DNA of 64,000 nt from contig JAJGOT010000157.1 of the NCBI GenBank assembly GCA_022457155.1, positions 442,501-506,500 on the forward strand, given 5' to 3'. Positions 46,785 to 59,252 of this stretch are shown piece after piece. The first letter of the stretch is position 1, and each line of letters starts with the position of its first letter. Below the pieces are notes generated by a model. It saw only the letters and a list, made by a program, of their open reading frames with translations, did not search any database and was not told the origin of the DNA. Source of the stretch: Cladopsammia gracilis (lineage: Eukaryota; Cnidaria; Anthozoa; Scleractinia; Dendrophylliidae). The position numbers and the translations under genes are program-made.

Positions 46785-49700
46785 GTGATCAACTGTTCCC
46801 CTGAGGCGGGCATTTCCGGTTTTTATTCAGCCAATGAATTGAAGTGTTGTCTGATTGAAATGTCATCGGCACGCGTTTCGCTTTCAGACTGTGTATGGCA
46901 GGGTTATGTCGACTCAGCTGGGTTTTCCAACGCACAGGCTCAACTAACTTTACCAACCGCAGAACCATAACAAAACACTCCGATAAAAACCCGAACGGAA
47001 ATCCCGTTAACTTTGTTTTTAAAAGGTTCGCTGTTTACGCAGCCTAAACTCTTTTACGTTTGTATATATGTTTATGCATCCATTCTAATTTTTGCTGACC
47101 ATGTTATACAGGGGACAGTACAAAGACGAGCCGTTAATTTAATTAAAATCTGATAAAAAAAACTTAAGGTCTGACCGTGCCCTTGTATTGGTCAGCTATT
47201 CAATGATATCGCGCATGAAATCCTTATTTCTAGTCTGTTTTATTCGTTTTTCCTCGAACATATCAAATTATTTGATATCTACATATTAGAATACTCGACG
47301 TTTACAGCGTTGGTGTGTTTGTTAACGCGGATATCTACATCGTGCAAATAATTCGATTTTTTTTAACAGCAGGGGAGCCAATCGTTCATCCCCTAGGATT
47401 TTACTCGTTTCACGGTTTTTGCTGATCGTTGTATTAACAGCGTTGGATAAGATGTAATAAAGGAAATCCCCGTGTAAAGCGCCCCTAGTAAAGACTTTCT
47501 TAGCTTAAATAGGGGAAATTCTGTTTATGTCCTTAGCAGTCCTGCTGTTAGAAAAATCGATTGCATGTTATGTGATAGTAAATCAATTATCGGTTATTAC
47601 TTCTCGAATTCACTGAGGCAGGCAGTCTTAAAAAGTTTTGTTTGATCTTATTAGATTCGTCTGGCTAAACGTTTTCAGTTTCTCGACAAGTAGTATTGAA
47701 CAGACCAAAACTAAAATACGTTCCTTTATTCACCTCATGTATGTTTTAAATTATTGTAATATTGTTGTTCTCGTGTTTTAACAAGTTCTCTGTTATCACC
47801 ACGTCGATGCATACAGAAACAAGACTTTTAAAGTTGTTTTTATCAAAAGTCAGAAGAACTCAGACTTGGCAAGGCAGCTCAAACTGTCAAAACTTTGTAT
47901 TTTTCTTCTACATTTTTGCTGGTTTGGTTTGTTGGCGAGCCTGATGTTTTTCATAGCCAAACAAACCTCAAACCATCGATTGCACACAGGTTTCGCGGAA
48001 ATTCGCTTTGCATGGGTCTATTGATCTTTTGAAAATACCCCAGTATTTTTACTCATAACTGCGGCTTTCCCTAGCTAAACAAATCTGTTCCGTGATTAGC
48101 GAGAAAGACGCGCCAACAAATCACCTACTGGAGTTGACGAGATGTAACTGCAGAACAGAAAAACATTCTATTAGGGTCTTCGTCTTTGAAGCCGATAGTA
48201 CAAGACAGAAAACAAACAGTCACAGATTTTTAGACTGTATTACAGGATATACAAGCAACAGTGAATTTTACGTCCATTTTTACATCTACTGAAGCAAAAA
48301 CGATCCGACATTCGGCATCAATTTGTCTTTCGAGTTTAAAAAGATGAATTTTTTTATTTCGCTTTAGTGAGTGTTTTAATGAATCCTTTCTGGGGTAGGG
48401 ATGTTCAAAAAGGTTATTTTTAGGCGGAGGTTCAGTGACTTGACCCTGTGCCAGCTCAAAATCAGTGTGAATTACGCGGCTCGGCCCGGAAATTCCCGGG
48501 AAATTTTAAACCTTGTGATTATTAAAGTACTTAAAGAGGCATTCATCGGCCTTGGTGGTGTATTCGATTATTTTTACAGATTATCTGGGTCCAAAGCGCA
48601 CATTTTTGTTGATGGCGAGACTAGAGTTTCCCTCGTTAAATAAGGTTTATTTCTTCATCAAATTCGGAAGACATCTGAAAGCTATTAAAGCCATCTAACG
48701 TTAATCATCAGCCGTGAAATAAATTGTTATCTGCGATATAAACTATCAGCCGTGACTGAATTGAAACGAAACAAAAAGGTGTTAATAATTATCTAGAAAT
48801 GAAAAATAACGACGGAGGATGTCTGAGGTCAGTTTTCGCCGAAATATTTAGTTTAGTTGACCTTGGCTCTGATTTTTCGAGAAAACGCACATCTTGGCGA
48901 GCAATGTTCCATGTTTTTTCGCATTCTTTTATAAAGTTTCGTTCACTATGATCACCGCTGATCTACCAGTAGGTCATCGTTGATTAAGTCCTTTTCTTTT
49001 TTAACTATGAATAGTTATTCGATTTCACGCCAGGCGGGAATTCTTCACGTGTCGATTTTGATTTCGGGCGTAACAATTCTCGTGAGTTTGTTATAAGCTT
49101 CCAACATACAACATCCGGAAAGCCATCCAGAGCGCGCGGCAAGCCGGCCAAGGCCAAGTACACTTCACACATGTTTATAGTTTTCTTTTATAAACTGCCA
49201 AATAACGTGACACAAGGATAGTAATTACATGTATTTGAAGATTTTCTGTTGGAAAGAAATGACTCACGTTGATTCATTAGTGAAATGATAACGATGAGCC
49301 TGTCACCCCGATGGTCTCCTGGCAGCATACAGGATTTCTGTAAAGAACCTTAGAACCTTAAGTTTTGGAAATAAATAGGGAGTAAAATTGTCTGCTAACA
49401 GGACAGCTTTTGTTTCAGTAATTGTTTACCCTGAGGGTACTGTGTTGTGCGTGTAATTCTCAGTTCTCTCTTCTGGTTTTTCTTCCTCGTAGAAGATTTT
49501 AACCTGATCAGTGTTTTCCTCAGACGTATTCATGACCTGCCTTATCTTAAAGTGCTATGAAATAGTTTGAATAGCTCATAAAAATTTTTACAGTTGTGGA
49601 TAAAAAGGTGAAGTGGCTCTTAAACCCTGACCTCAACTGCTTGCTTTTCAATTAAAGAACAAGTCCATTTCAATCGGGAAATATAGGAGTTATGTTTGCC

Positions 49701-50610
49701 GAGGGGGGAAGGAAAATGGATTTTGAAAAAAAGGAAAACAGTAATAAACCAACCATATAACGAGTTTTCTCTACTTTAAATGTAATAAACAATATAACTT
49801 TTACTGTGATTAACCAAAGTTGGAATCTTTTAACGAATGATGATGGTTAAGTTTCATTCTGAGACATGACGTGCAGTACAACAACAACAACAACAAAAAT
49901 CTTTATTAGTTAGTTATTATAGGTAGACCTTCAGGAAAATACGCAACAGCTATGAGCTCTAGACGCGAAAGGACATAATTAGTTAGTCCGTAAAAGTGGA
50001 TTTTCTGCCCCGGCGTTAATCTCGTACATGAGAAAAACTTTGCTTCTCGCACGCGTGAACGTCCCTAGCGGCTGAGAGCGGTAAGAAAGGCTGCGTGACG
50101 GGGCGTAAAAAACTTTGTGTTCCCTGAGACAAAAGCCAGTGTTTTGCCTTCTTTTTGTGGTAGAGAACAAAATAACAAAACGCGGACACCTCTATAATGC
50201 AGGCTCTTCAAGTGTTCCGAACATGCATATTATTATGCCGCGTGCACTGTTATTATCACTTAAGTAGTGTAGCTCGCAAAAGCCATGCAATAGCTTTCTG
50301 GAAGTCCAAAAGCTGACTCTTAAGAGCACCAGCCCATTTTCAGGGCGAACCGTTTACTCTGACTAAGGGCAAGCGCTTTTACGGTGGTCAATTCACATTA
50401 TCTGCTCAGCTGATAAAACGAAATTGTAGGAAAACTATGAACTGCAAGGGGTACATACACTAACCTCCATGGTATAGCCACACGCATGGGCACACGGCCA
50501 TATCACCCGGGTAGTGACAGTCAGCTGTTTTATTCTTGTTAGCACTCATCAGCATGGCATAGCCGTCGGGCAGAGAAAGAACTCCAAAAACCTATGTTAT
50601 TTGTCCTTTA
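46785..50610. other. Intergenic region upstream of ZCCHC24, no gene seen
   Basis: Only short unsupported frames. A CAA-repeat followed by ATCTTTATTAG at 49880-49905 resembles the reverse-oriented 3' tail of a CR1/L2-like LINE. Distal control elements are possible but none can be named. Confidence 0.45.
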
Positions 50611-50611
50611 C

Positions 50612-51165
50612 TACTGAGGCGCCCGGGGGAATCCCGGAACCCCTATATTAAAACGGTTTGGCTATATCAAAGGCGTAGAGTGAGGGTCGGACACCTTATT
50701 GAGACTTATATAACGGAGTAACTGGTTAGCTTTCAGTCAGGAGGTTAGGGGCAGCAGTTTATATAGTTAAATTTAGGACTAAGCAACCCGAGAAGCTAGG
50801 TGGTACAGTGGTACGGTAGGCTATATAAGCCTAAGCCTAGCTGAGGTCACAGGTTCAATCATCAGTGGGGATTTTAGATTTTCTTTTTTACACTTAAAAA
50901 TTTATTGAAAATAAAATTCTAAGTGTCGACATTACGTTATATAAATCTCAGAAAGGTGTCCGACCCTCACTCTACGCCTTTGATATAGCCGAACCCATAT
51001 TAAAAGGCACTGAGGCGCCCGGGGGACGTACTCCCGCAACCCCTATATTAAAAGGCACTGGGCATGAGGCGCCCGGGGGACGTACTCCCGCAACTCCTAT
51101 ATTAAAAGGTACTGAAGCGCCCAGGTGACGTACTCCCGGAACCCCTATATTAAGAGGCACCAAAA
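50612..51165. repeat. Tandem repeat of GCGCCCGGGGGACGTACTCC type, interrupted by a 331-bp element
   Basis: Units near 50617, 51012, 51068 and 51117 share GAGGCGCCCGGGGG, TACTCCCGCAACCCCTATAT and TTAAAAGGCACTG in order, about 50-57 bp apart. The first unit is separated from the rest by the element at 50660-50990. The CCCCTATAT/ATATAGGGG and GTACGTCC words recall the GGGAGTACC tails of repeats elsewhere in the window. Confidence 0.85.
50660..50990. mobile_element. Inverted-repeat element with internal tRNA-like A and B boxes
   Basis: Termini GGCTATATCAAAGGCGTAGA and TCTACGCCTTTGATATAGCC, extending inward over GTGAGGGTCGGACACCTT. Between them, TGGTACAGTGGTACGG (50801) and GGTCACAGGTTCAATC (50845) have the spacing and consensus of Pol III A and B boxes. 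Termini are those of a DNA transposon; the core is that of a SINE. No target-site duplication was identified. Confidence 0.75.
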
Positions 51166-51315
51166 ACAATTTTGTGGACTAGACGTGGGTCACATTCATT
51201 TTTAACAGTATGAGGAACCAACTCTTTCTGAAAGGTTGTTCCTGTAGCATATTTTTCTAATTTAGCACCCCTAAAGGTATTGGAATATCTCTGGGCAGTG
51301 GTCATTTTCGACTCA

Positions 51316-51504
51316 AACACCTTTTAGTAGTATAACACCTTTAGTAGTACCAAACACCCTTAGAAGTATAACACCCTTAGTAGTACCAAACACCCTTAGT
51401 AGTATCCAACACCCTTAGTAGTATAACACCCTTAATAGTAGTATAACACCCTTAATAGTAGTATAACACCCTTAATAGTAGTATAACACCCTTAATAGTA
51501 TCAA
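51316..51504. repeat. Short tandem array of TAGTAGTATAACACCCT type
   Basis: Early units alternate AGTACCAAACACCC and AGTATAACACCC. The last four are regular 21-bp copies containing TAATAGTAGTATAACACCC. Confidence 0.9.
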
Positions 51505-51994
51505 ACTGCTCACCCCAGTAGCTCCCCACACAATCCATGGCTGGCCCCCCTTTTGTGATCTTCTTTATCAAAATCAATAATTTTTGCCGCCATACCCTAT
51601 CCGTGAAAAATGCTGGCGTCATGGACCAATTGTAGGTACTTCAGAGCACACAGAATGAACGATTGGTCAATGTTAAACCGTTGAGAATTGCCGGATCTGA
51701 GCTTCCAGCTTCCAGACCTAGATTAGTACTAACACTTAACGTAAAACAACTAAACGGTACTGTGATCCTTACGGCACATAAAAAAGAAACAGAAAAATAA
51801 ATCAAATAAAAAAGGAAACAAAATATAACAGCGCCTAATATTAGCTTTGAAAAACAAAGTCTCTCGGGTGGCTGTAAAACGTCATTTATTTCAAGTCGTG
51901 CTAACGTTTTTGCTTTGTCTCATGAGGTGTGCTTCGTGCTTCACATACAAAATCTTGGTTGTTCTCACGGTTATAAGTTCACTCACACTAAAAG

Positions 51995-51996
<2 letters not shown>
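51505..51996. other. Intergenic, no feature seen
   Basis: No supported gene or repeat. Confidence 0.4.
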
Positions 51997-52065
<69 letters not shown>

Positions 52066-52068
52066 ATA
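51997..52068. repeat. (TA)n microsatellite
   Basis: About 35 TA units with one ATTATA break. Confidence 0.95.
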
Positions 52069-53490
52069 GATAGGCTGAGTCTAACAGCGTAGCACTTTGA
52101 ACAAGCTTTAACTAAGGTGAAACTTAACTAAGGTGAAAGGTCGGAAGCACAAGAATTAAAATTGACGACCGGACTATTTTTCAGTTTTAGCAATTCTCGA
52201 AAACAGTGGCTTAAACTTAAGGCTTATTACCCGACAGTCTGCACAGTACATTTAGACCGCACAAAAGTTCACAAAAACAACTTTTCTCTGTCTAGAATAA
52301 CTAGTACGACTACTTTCCGAATAAAATACAGTTGTTGTTTGCCAAAAATTGCTCGAGAAACTGATTTGGAAATCAAAATTGCAAAAATACACAAAAATAT
52401 TTTCATAAGGAGACGCGAGTGAAGTCTAAGTCTTGTTTTGTTTTCATAAAATCGCTTCAGTTCAATCTATGTAATGAATGAACAAACACATAAAAATGGG
52501 CAACATAATCTTCTTTCGACAAATTTGATTCAAATCTCCATTAGTTTATGTTTAAAAGCAAAACGCGTACCATTTTAATATAGCGCATCAAGCTGCCTTC
52601 GATGAAATTCAAGAAATCGATACAACTGAAGTTAAGCTCGTTTTAATTAAAATAATTCTCCAAAACTACACAAGGACACAAAGAAAAAATCAATCACAGA
52701 TTGATATCAACATAAATTCCCATCGAAAAATGTAATCTGTTCAGTTTACCTTTGAGTCCCTCGCTTGCTTGTTAATTCTCTAAATCAGTCTCCTCTCCCT
52801 TGGTTCTGAAATCCGTAATAAAAACAAACATATCTCCCCGCATTGAAAAACATATGAAGTTTCTCGAAGCAAGATTTTATCCCAGAAAGCTTCTTTTTCT
52901 ACTAAAGCGGCTTCTGAGTATCCCTTAATTAGTATCCTTGTCTTGAGTAGCAAACCGCGAAAAAATTCAGGGAAATTAACGACTTTACTTCTTCGCTAAA
53001 CACTGACCAGCGAAAGATCCAAACTTTTTAAAACATGTTTACCGAGCTGACGGCTGTGTAGCCGCGCGAAAAACAAAGCATCAAAGATCCCGGAGAGTGC
53101 TCCGCTACTACCCAACAACAAGGAAACCTTCCAGATAACGCTATCCTCGTCCCTTTGATGTTTGTTCGCTTGATATAGGCGGCATAGCAGGCACCAATTC
53201 AATTTATTCATAGGACGCAAATTTGCTCCTCGCGAGCGTCCTCTATATTTTGCCCTGTAACTAAACGGGTGCCTGCCACAAAGAAGGTAACCCGAGCAGC
53301 ATGGCCTACCGCTATTTTCTCAATAGCCGCCAAAATAAACTGGCTCATGCAGAAGGACGTTGTGATCTCATCTAAATTATTCTTGGCATTCAATGATGAA
53401 CACTACTTACAGTTTTGCGTACAGCTAGTACACGAAAGGCACCTTCTGGAGAATCTATTCATGGCTAAATCAGTGAGCAACACTTCACTA
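52069..53490. other. Intergenic, no gene supported
   Basis: Overlapping frames on both strands at 52996-53592 show no family resemblance and no splice-site support. Confidence 0.4.
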
Positions 53491-53810
53491 ATAGCCCATT
53501 TCCGAGTTATTCTTAGCCTCCTTTTCAAAGCGAGGCCAAATGCAAAACCATCATATGAAAATGAGTTTTCTTTCACATACATACAACTCTAGCCTGTTCC
53601 AGGCGTTAAGTTTGTGGCGCGCGAAAGAAAAATTGGGCGCAAGAGAAAAAACGAGGGGAGGCTGGGGAGAACCCTAAAGCGCCACACGCCGCTTTTCGCT
53701 GCTCCCCACAATCTAAACGCCTGGAAGAGGCTAATACAACTCCATGTGAATGGTTTTGCACTTGGCCTCGGTTTGAAAAGGAGGCTAAAAGCAACTCGAA
53801 AATGGGCTAT
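53491..53810. mobile_element. Outer MITE of a nested pair
   Basis: Inverted arms ATAGCCCATTTCCGAGTTAT (53491) and the near-complement ending at 53810 share AGCCTCCTTTTCAAA, CGAGGCCAAATGCAAAACCA and their mirrors. A second MITE interrupts it at 53590-53733. Confidence 0.85.
53590..53733. mobile_element. Inner MITE with 9-bp target-site duplication
   Basis: Termini TAGCCTGTTCCAGGCGTT and AACGCCTGGAAGAGGCTA. ATACAACTC flanks both sides (53581-53589, 53734-53742). The body is GC-richer than its surroundings. A 9-bp duplication suggests Mutator-like mobilisation. Confidence 0.9.
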
Positions 53811-54207
53811 TATAATCTTGATCTGACCTTTTATACCTCATAGCCCCCCACCCCCCTAACGGAGTGAGGGATGAACAGAGTCACTAATCCCCCCTACCCC
53901 CTCCCCCCCCCCAAAAAAAAAAATGCTCCCTCACGTATAAAATAAGCCGACTAAAAGCCGTTACGAGATATATATCAGCCCGGGGCAGGATCCAGGATCC
54001 GACTTCCTCGTGCCATGTTGACAGAGGACCTCACCAGGAGAAATACTTTCATCTGACATAATGTAACCTTCTTGCCGTGATTCCGATGAACCATCTAAGA
54101 ATCAGGTCATCTCTTCGGTAAACTGGCTATTTTAGACATGAAATTGGGGGAATTACGAAACTTATAGCGATTGGAAAAGTTTTCTATACAGATATTTAAA
54201 TTTTAAA
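53811..54207. other. Intergenic with C-rich low-complexity patch
   Basis: CCCCCCACCCCCC, CTACCCCCTCCCCCCCCCC and an A-run between 53845 and 53922; no gene. Confidence 0.5.
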
Positions 54208-54371
54208 CAGTATACTGAACTGATAGTTTGTATGCCAATGATATTGAGCAGTATACGGAACTGATAGTTTGTATACAAATGATATTGAACAGTATACGGA
54301 ACTGATAGTTTGTATGCCAATGATATTGAACAGTATACGGAACTGATAGTTTGTATGTCAATGATATTGAG
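54208..54371. repeat. 41-bp minisatellite, 4 copies
   Basis: Four units containing CAGTATACGGAACTGATAGT, TTGTATGCCAATGATATTGA. The unit is not divisible by three. Confidence 0.95.
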
Positions 54372-55074
54372 CTGAGTCATGTGTTCGGCATGGAAACACT
54401 TAGTCTAAATCTCTCTCTATTCTAAATCTTATAAATATCCAAGATCCTCTAATTATCACATTAGGCTAGGATCCGTTTTTTGACTGTAAACAGTATAAAA
54501 ACGGTAGATAGCATGACAAAGCCCCATCAAAGGGTTAAGGTTCAATTAATATAACCCGAACTAATATACCAAACGTGACAACAAATGGTAAATAAAATGG
54601 TATTGGTTTAGCATGGGTTATAATTAGCAGCTTGAATTCCTGCTATCAGAACAGGGCAATGATTTCCTTTGCATTTTTCGGCAACTCTCCAAACCATCTC
54701 TCTATCTTACGTGTCCCAACCCGTGAAACATTAACACGCATTGACAGACATGAAAACAAGGATGTTAATTAATTAGAAAGGAAAAGTCTGCATTTCCGAC
54801 CATCCTAATTTCCGATCACTTATAACCGGCTTTAAACACGCACCGTTTACGAGCTGAAGATTCGATCAGTAGGACACATTTCGAAGATCCCTTCACGTCC
54901 CTGGAGCTGGCAAAGGGCTTAGTCTTCTTATTGGCTTGTTTTTACTGAACGGATGTTGTTCTACATATATCATTGGGCTTCGTTGTAGAGCACACGTACA
55001 GACACAAAAGTTAATTGACACAGCAGGGGCTCATAAAATTGTTATTTATAGAACGGTACTTATAGTATATCTAA
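54372..55074. other. Intergenic, no feature seen
   Basis: No supported gene or repeat. Confidence 0.4.
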
Positions 55075-55480
55075 CAACAACAACAACAATAGTTTATTTA
55101 AAGTGGCGCATACTATTAGCTATGTGGATTAGTTAAAAGCAAAAACTTTACCAGCTAATTCACAGGTATGCCATTGTGAATAAAATTATTAAGACAATAT
55201 AAAAACTATTTACAATCAGGAGCCTATTACAATAGGCTCCTGTTACAATTAAATTACGTATCACACTTAAAAATACTATTAAAATAGTTACAAAATTGAA
55301 TAAAAAGACGATTCGTCGACACTAAAGTAATGACTCATTTTCCAACAGTTTTCTGAACGTTTTAAAATCTGACGACGCTCTTACGACATCAGGCAAGTTG
55401 TTCCAGATCTTGGGCGCCTGATACCGCCAGGAATTGAGTCCAAAGCGTGTTATTTGCAAAGCATGTTATTTTCTCCCCCA
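55075..55480 (-). pseudogene. 3' end of a CR1/L2-like LINE, ORF2 C-terminus and tail
   Basis: On the minus strand, about 55430-55330 reads YQAPKIWNNLPDVVR, ASSDFKTFRKLLENE. This is the typical last segment of CR1/L2-type ORF2 (a WNxLP motif followed by FKxxLK). An AT-rich 3' UTR ends in a TTGTTG repeat (plus-strand ACAACAACAACAACAA at 55074-55089). It is heavily 5' truncated. Confidence 0.7.
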
Positions 55481-55774
55481 TAGGGACTGGAAACTCTGTT
55501 GCTTCAAAAACACAAAGGTAACACAAGGATAAGAAGGCATAGAATGCATTGAGAAAATTGAGGTGATTTGGACTTAACTTTTGTGATCTTCTGTGAGCCA
55601 GACAAACAACAACAATTTATTTGAACCCCTTTGCTGCCACAATTTTCCAAATAATCTCAAATTTTTTCTGTTCAATACTGACTATATCAAACGCTACCAT
55701 AACAGAGAACTGTGGAAGAGCTTTCATTTGAGAAACAGCTGAAGATTTGATTCACAGACTTAAAAGTTATTTCG

Positions 55775-56012
55775 TTAGGGACGGACCATTTCATTTTTGA
55801 GGGAGGAGTTGAGCAATTACCCATGAAAATTTCCTCCGAAGCTTTTGCAGAAGAAAACAATATCGTGCATAGTGTAACGACGTAAAAAATATGTGGCAAA
55901 CTAGGCAAAGAAAATTCATACAACCCTGTGGTCCCGAAAAGAATCATTTCCTGCTGAAAAAAAAAAATTACCCGGCTAGGTCCCCCCTCAAAAATGAAAT
56001 GGCCTGTTGTTA
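55775..56012. mobile_element. Inverted-repeat MITE with CCATTTCATTTTTGAGGG ends
   Basis: TTAGGGACGGACCATTTCAT near 55775 and the complement ending about 56012 share CCATTTCATTTTTGAGGG. The arms are about 33 bases with an unpaired interior. Confidence 0.75.
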
Positions 56013-56639
56013 GCATTACAACATTCTAGATTTAAATTGCCAGTTCGATCATCTTTTGGAACTTCAGGAACATGCACATTTAATGGCGGCCGTGCAAATG
56101 CGAAAGGTACGGCAGAAAAAAAAAAACCTTTTCCTGTGATCGGATTGAAAAACGGTTTGGTCTGGTTACTAAATACATTATTCCCTTTCGAAACATGCAA
56201 AAGAAACGAAGTTTAAATATTTGATCGCCATGATTGGCGCTTTAACTGTGGAGTGCTATTTACATCCCTCGTGTCTGTAAGGTACTTTCTGGGGAATTTC
56301 AAAATTTGCCAAACACGTGTGAACGCGACCCTCAGAGTTCACATTAACTTGAGAATATCAAGATACATTTAGCAACTGTTGTGAATGAGACAAAGTGAAG
56401 CTTCGCGGCCTGACTCCGTCCAAAACCAGCTTTCCTTGAGAACATCCTTAATTACAGGTAACTTGTTATGATCAAACGTTCTCCGCTCTTGTTCTGATAT
56501 AACTTCAATCTGTAACTCTACACTGTGGTGATTCCTTGGTATTGCATTGCGCATCACTACAGCGCATGCAGAAAGCAATATCCACTGCCCGCAGTTAGCA
56601 GGTTAGCTAGTCGAGGCGAGCAGTGGAGCAGATCACAAG
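56013..56639. other. Intergenic, no feature seen
   Basis: Frames present have no recognisable similarity. Confidence 0.4.
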
Positions 56640-58391
56640 AAAGACTAGAGAAAAAGAGTAGTTAAATAAATAAACAAATAAATAAAAATAAATTCAATTT
56701 AATTACGTTTACAATCATAGACATCGCAAATATAAGAAGCCGAGTTTTCAGGAAATTTTTGTAATTAAGTCTGGTAAAACAATAGAATCATTTTCTTCTG
56801 AAAGTATTCGGAGTAAAGTGTCATGGATATTAATTTTAAAATTATTTTTGGACATTTGACGCATTTCACACGGTAAACTATTCCAGATTTTTACGCCATA
56901 TCTTGAAAAAGACTTAATTTGTTTGTCTAACCTTGAGGGTTTAACATAATAGTCACCTCTAGAAGATGATCTTGTATTATATGAATGAATATTAGACTGG
57001 GAAGCAAATAAGTTAGATATGTTAGTAGGTGTTGAGCTGTTAGATATATCATGCATTAGAATAGCAACGGATTTAAAGTACAGTAGATCTAAGGGAAGAA
57101 AGCTAGAGGAGACTAAATAAGGTACTGCATGAGAATCGTATTCACCAAAGAACATGAGGCGGAGGGCGCGTTTTTGAAGAATAAGAATTTTGTTTTTGTA
57201 AGTTTTAGCAGCTTGGCCCCAAGCGACTATGCCATACAATAAGTAGGGCTGAATAAGAGATGTGTATATGTGGTGTAAAGTATTCAAGGGCACAAAGTGT
57301 CTAAGGCTGGCAATGATGCCAATTGTTTTACTTATTTTTGAAGCGATGTGAGCGATATGGTATTTCCAAGAAAGATTTTCATCAATAAGCACACCTAAAT
57401 ATTTGACATAATTTTTGCATTCTAAAGAAATGAACGAATTGTTATTATGGTCAAACACTTTCAAGTTGACTTGGTGATTTAATTTCTTTTGTCTTGATCT
57501 AAAAATGACAAAGTTAGATTTCTTTACATTTAGTGATAATTTATTTGCGATTAGCCAATTATAAACCCTAAGAATTTCTACATTAACTGTAGTTTCAAGC
57601 GATTTGAGATTTTTGTCAGCATATAACAAATTAGTATCATCAGCAAATAAGTAGAACTTCAATTTATCAGAGCTGTTAGATATATCATAAATATAAATAA
57701 GGAATAATAAAGGTCCTAGGACCGATCCCTGTGGGACACCTGATAACACTACTTCTTTTTGGGATATGTTTTTGGGACCAATTTGTGTTGTTTGTTGACG
57801 ACCCACTAGGTATGATGCAAACCAATCATTAATTATTCCGCGTACTCCATAATGATTTAATTTTCGTAATAATATTGAATGATTTACTGTGTCAAAGGCT
57901 TTTTGTAAGTCAATGAACACACCACATGAGTACAACTTCTTATCCATGTTAGTTTCAATTTCATTAATTATGTCTAAAATAGCATGCTCAGCAGACCCTT
58001 TTTCACGAAAACCATATCGTGAATCATGGAGAATATTGTATTTTTCAATAAATGACTTGGGGCGATTATACATCATCTTTTCAAAAATACGGTTAAAAAT
58101 GGAGAGAAGCGATATGGGTCTATAATTGGAGGGGTCGGATTCATCGCCACTTTTGTAAATTGGAATTACTTTGGCAAGCTTTAATTTAGATGGATAGGTT
58201 CCATATTCAATTGATTTATTGATAAGTATAGATAGAGGTTGGCTTATAATATGTTTAGCCGATCTTAGAATGCGAGTGGGAAATGAATACAGCCCGTGTG
58301 CCTTGTTTAGTTGAATAGTCATTATTTCAGAGTCAATTTCAGAAGGAGATACAGGGTTAAAAAAGAATGAACTAACAAAGTCTAACTTTGG

Positions 58392-59252
58392 TTTAAAAAA
58401 GAAATCTAAGGATTACTATACATTAATCAAAAGGACAAAAGCCCGGTTCCCAAATTATTTTCAACATTTGAGACAAACTTTTAATTTATCAGAAGACGAC
58501 TGGAAAAGTGTTTTTTGGTTGCCTCATAAGGTGTCCTTTGAACCATACTTAAAAGCATTTCAATACAAAGTCCTTAATTCAATATTATTTACCAATACAA
58601 AGTTGTGTAAGATAGGATACATCTTAGATGATAAATGTTCATTCTGTAAATCGGAACTGGAAACCCTCCACCACGTTCTTTTTGATTGTCGCCATGTACA
58701 ACGCTTTTGGAAAGATTTTGAATACTATTTCTACTTTTTGACAAGAGAATTCTTCCATCTCACCCTGCAAGACGTTATAATTGGAATAATATACGCAAAG
58801 TGCCCTTTACTAAACTATCTGTTACTGAATGCTAAATTGTATATATGGGATTGCAGAAGAAATCAGACACTTCCTAGCATAACTGCCTTTAAACTAAAGG
58901 TTAAAACTAAGTATGAAACAGAAAAGTTTATATGTGTTAAAACTAATAGCATGGATAAATTCAATAAAAAGTGGGCTCCGTGCATGGGCTTTGCACCCGT
59001 GTAAATAGATCCTAGTAATGAGTTTGAATGGTGTGGATGCAATCTTTATTTTATTTTAAGTATCGAAACTAATAGCAAGTAACTGGGTTAGTATTGTAAG
59101 TAGTTTTATTAGTATTGTAAATAGTGTAAGTAGCTTTAGTATTGTAAGTATCTGTCGTGATTATTATTGTAAATAGTGTAAGTATCTTGAGTATGTAATT
59201 AGCTGTACTGTATTGTTTCTAAATTAAAAAATAAATTAAAAAAAAAAAAAAA
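58392..59252 (+). mobile_element. 5'-truncated LINE inserted in the minus-strand LINE, with 15-bp TSD and poly-A tail
   Basis: The insertion is bounded by a 15-bp direct repeat, AAAGTCTAACTTTGG (58377-58391 and 59253-59267), and ends in an A-rich tail (59224-59252). These are the marks of target-primed reverse transcription. It starts mid-ORF, as expected for 5' truncation. It has its own 3' UTR with repeated TATTGTAARTAGT words. Confidence 0.95.
58393..59004 (+). pseudogene. C-terminal end of ORF2 of the inserted LINE
   Basis: Open from the insertion border to the stop at 59002-59004. Includes LKAFQYKVLNSILFTNTKL and a zf-RVT-type zinc segment, CSFCKSELETLHHVLFDC, followed by RHVQRFW. The zinc segment plus a plain poly-A tail suggests an L1/Tx1-related element, different from its host LINE. 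There is no catalytic domain. Confidence 0.85.

Noticed and set aside
51847..52092. Frame with poly-IY, possible membrane protein
   Set aside because: Created by the TA microsatellite.
52996..53592. Overlapping frames on both strands, possible gene
   Set aside because: Neither strand shows a recognisable domain, and opposite frames of similar length suggest chance.
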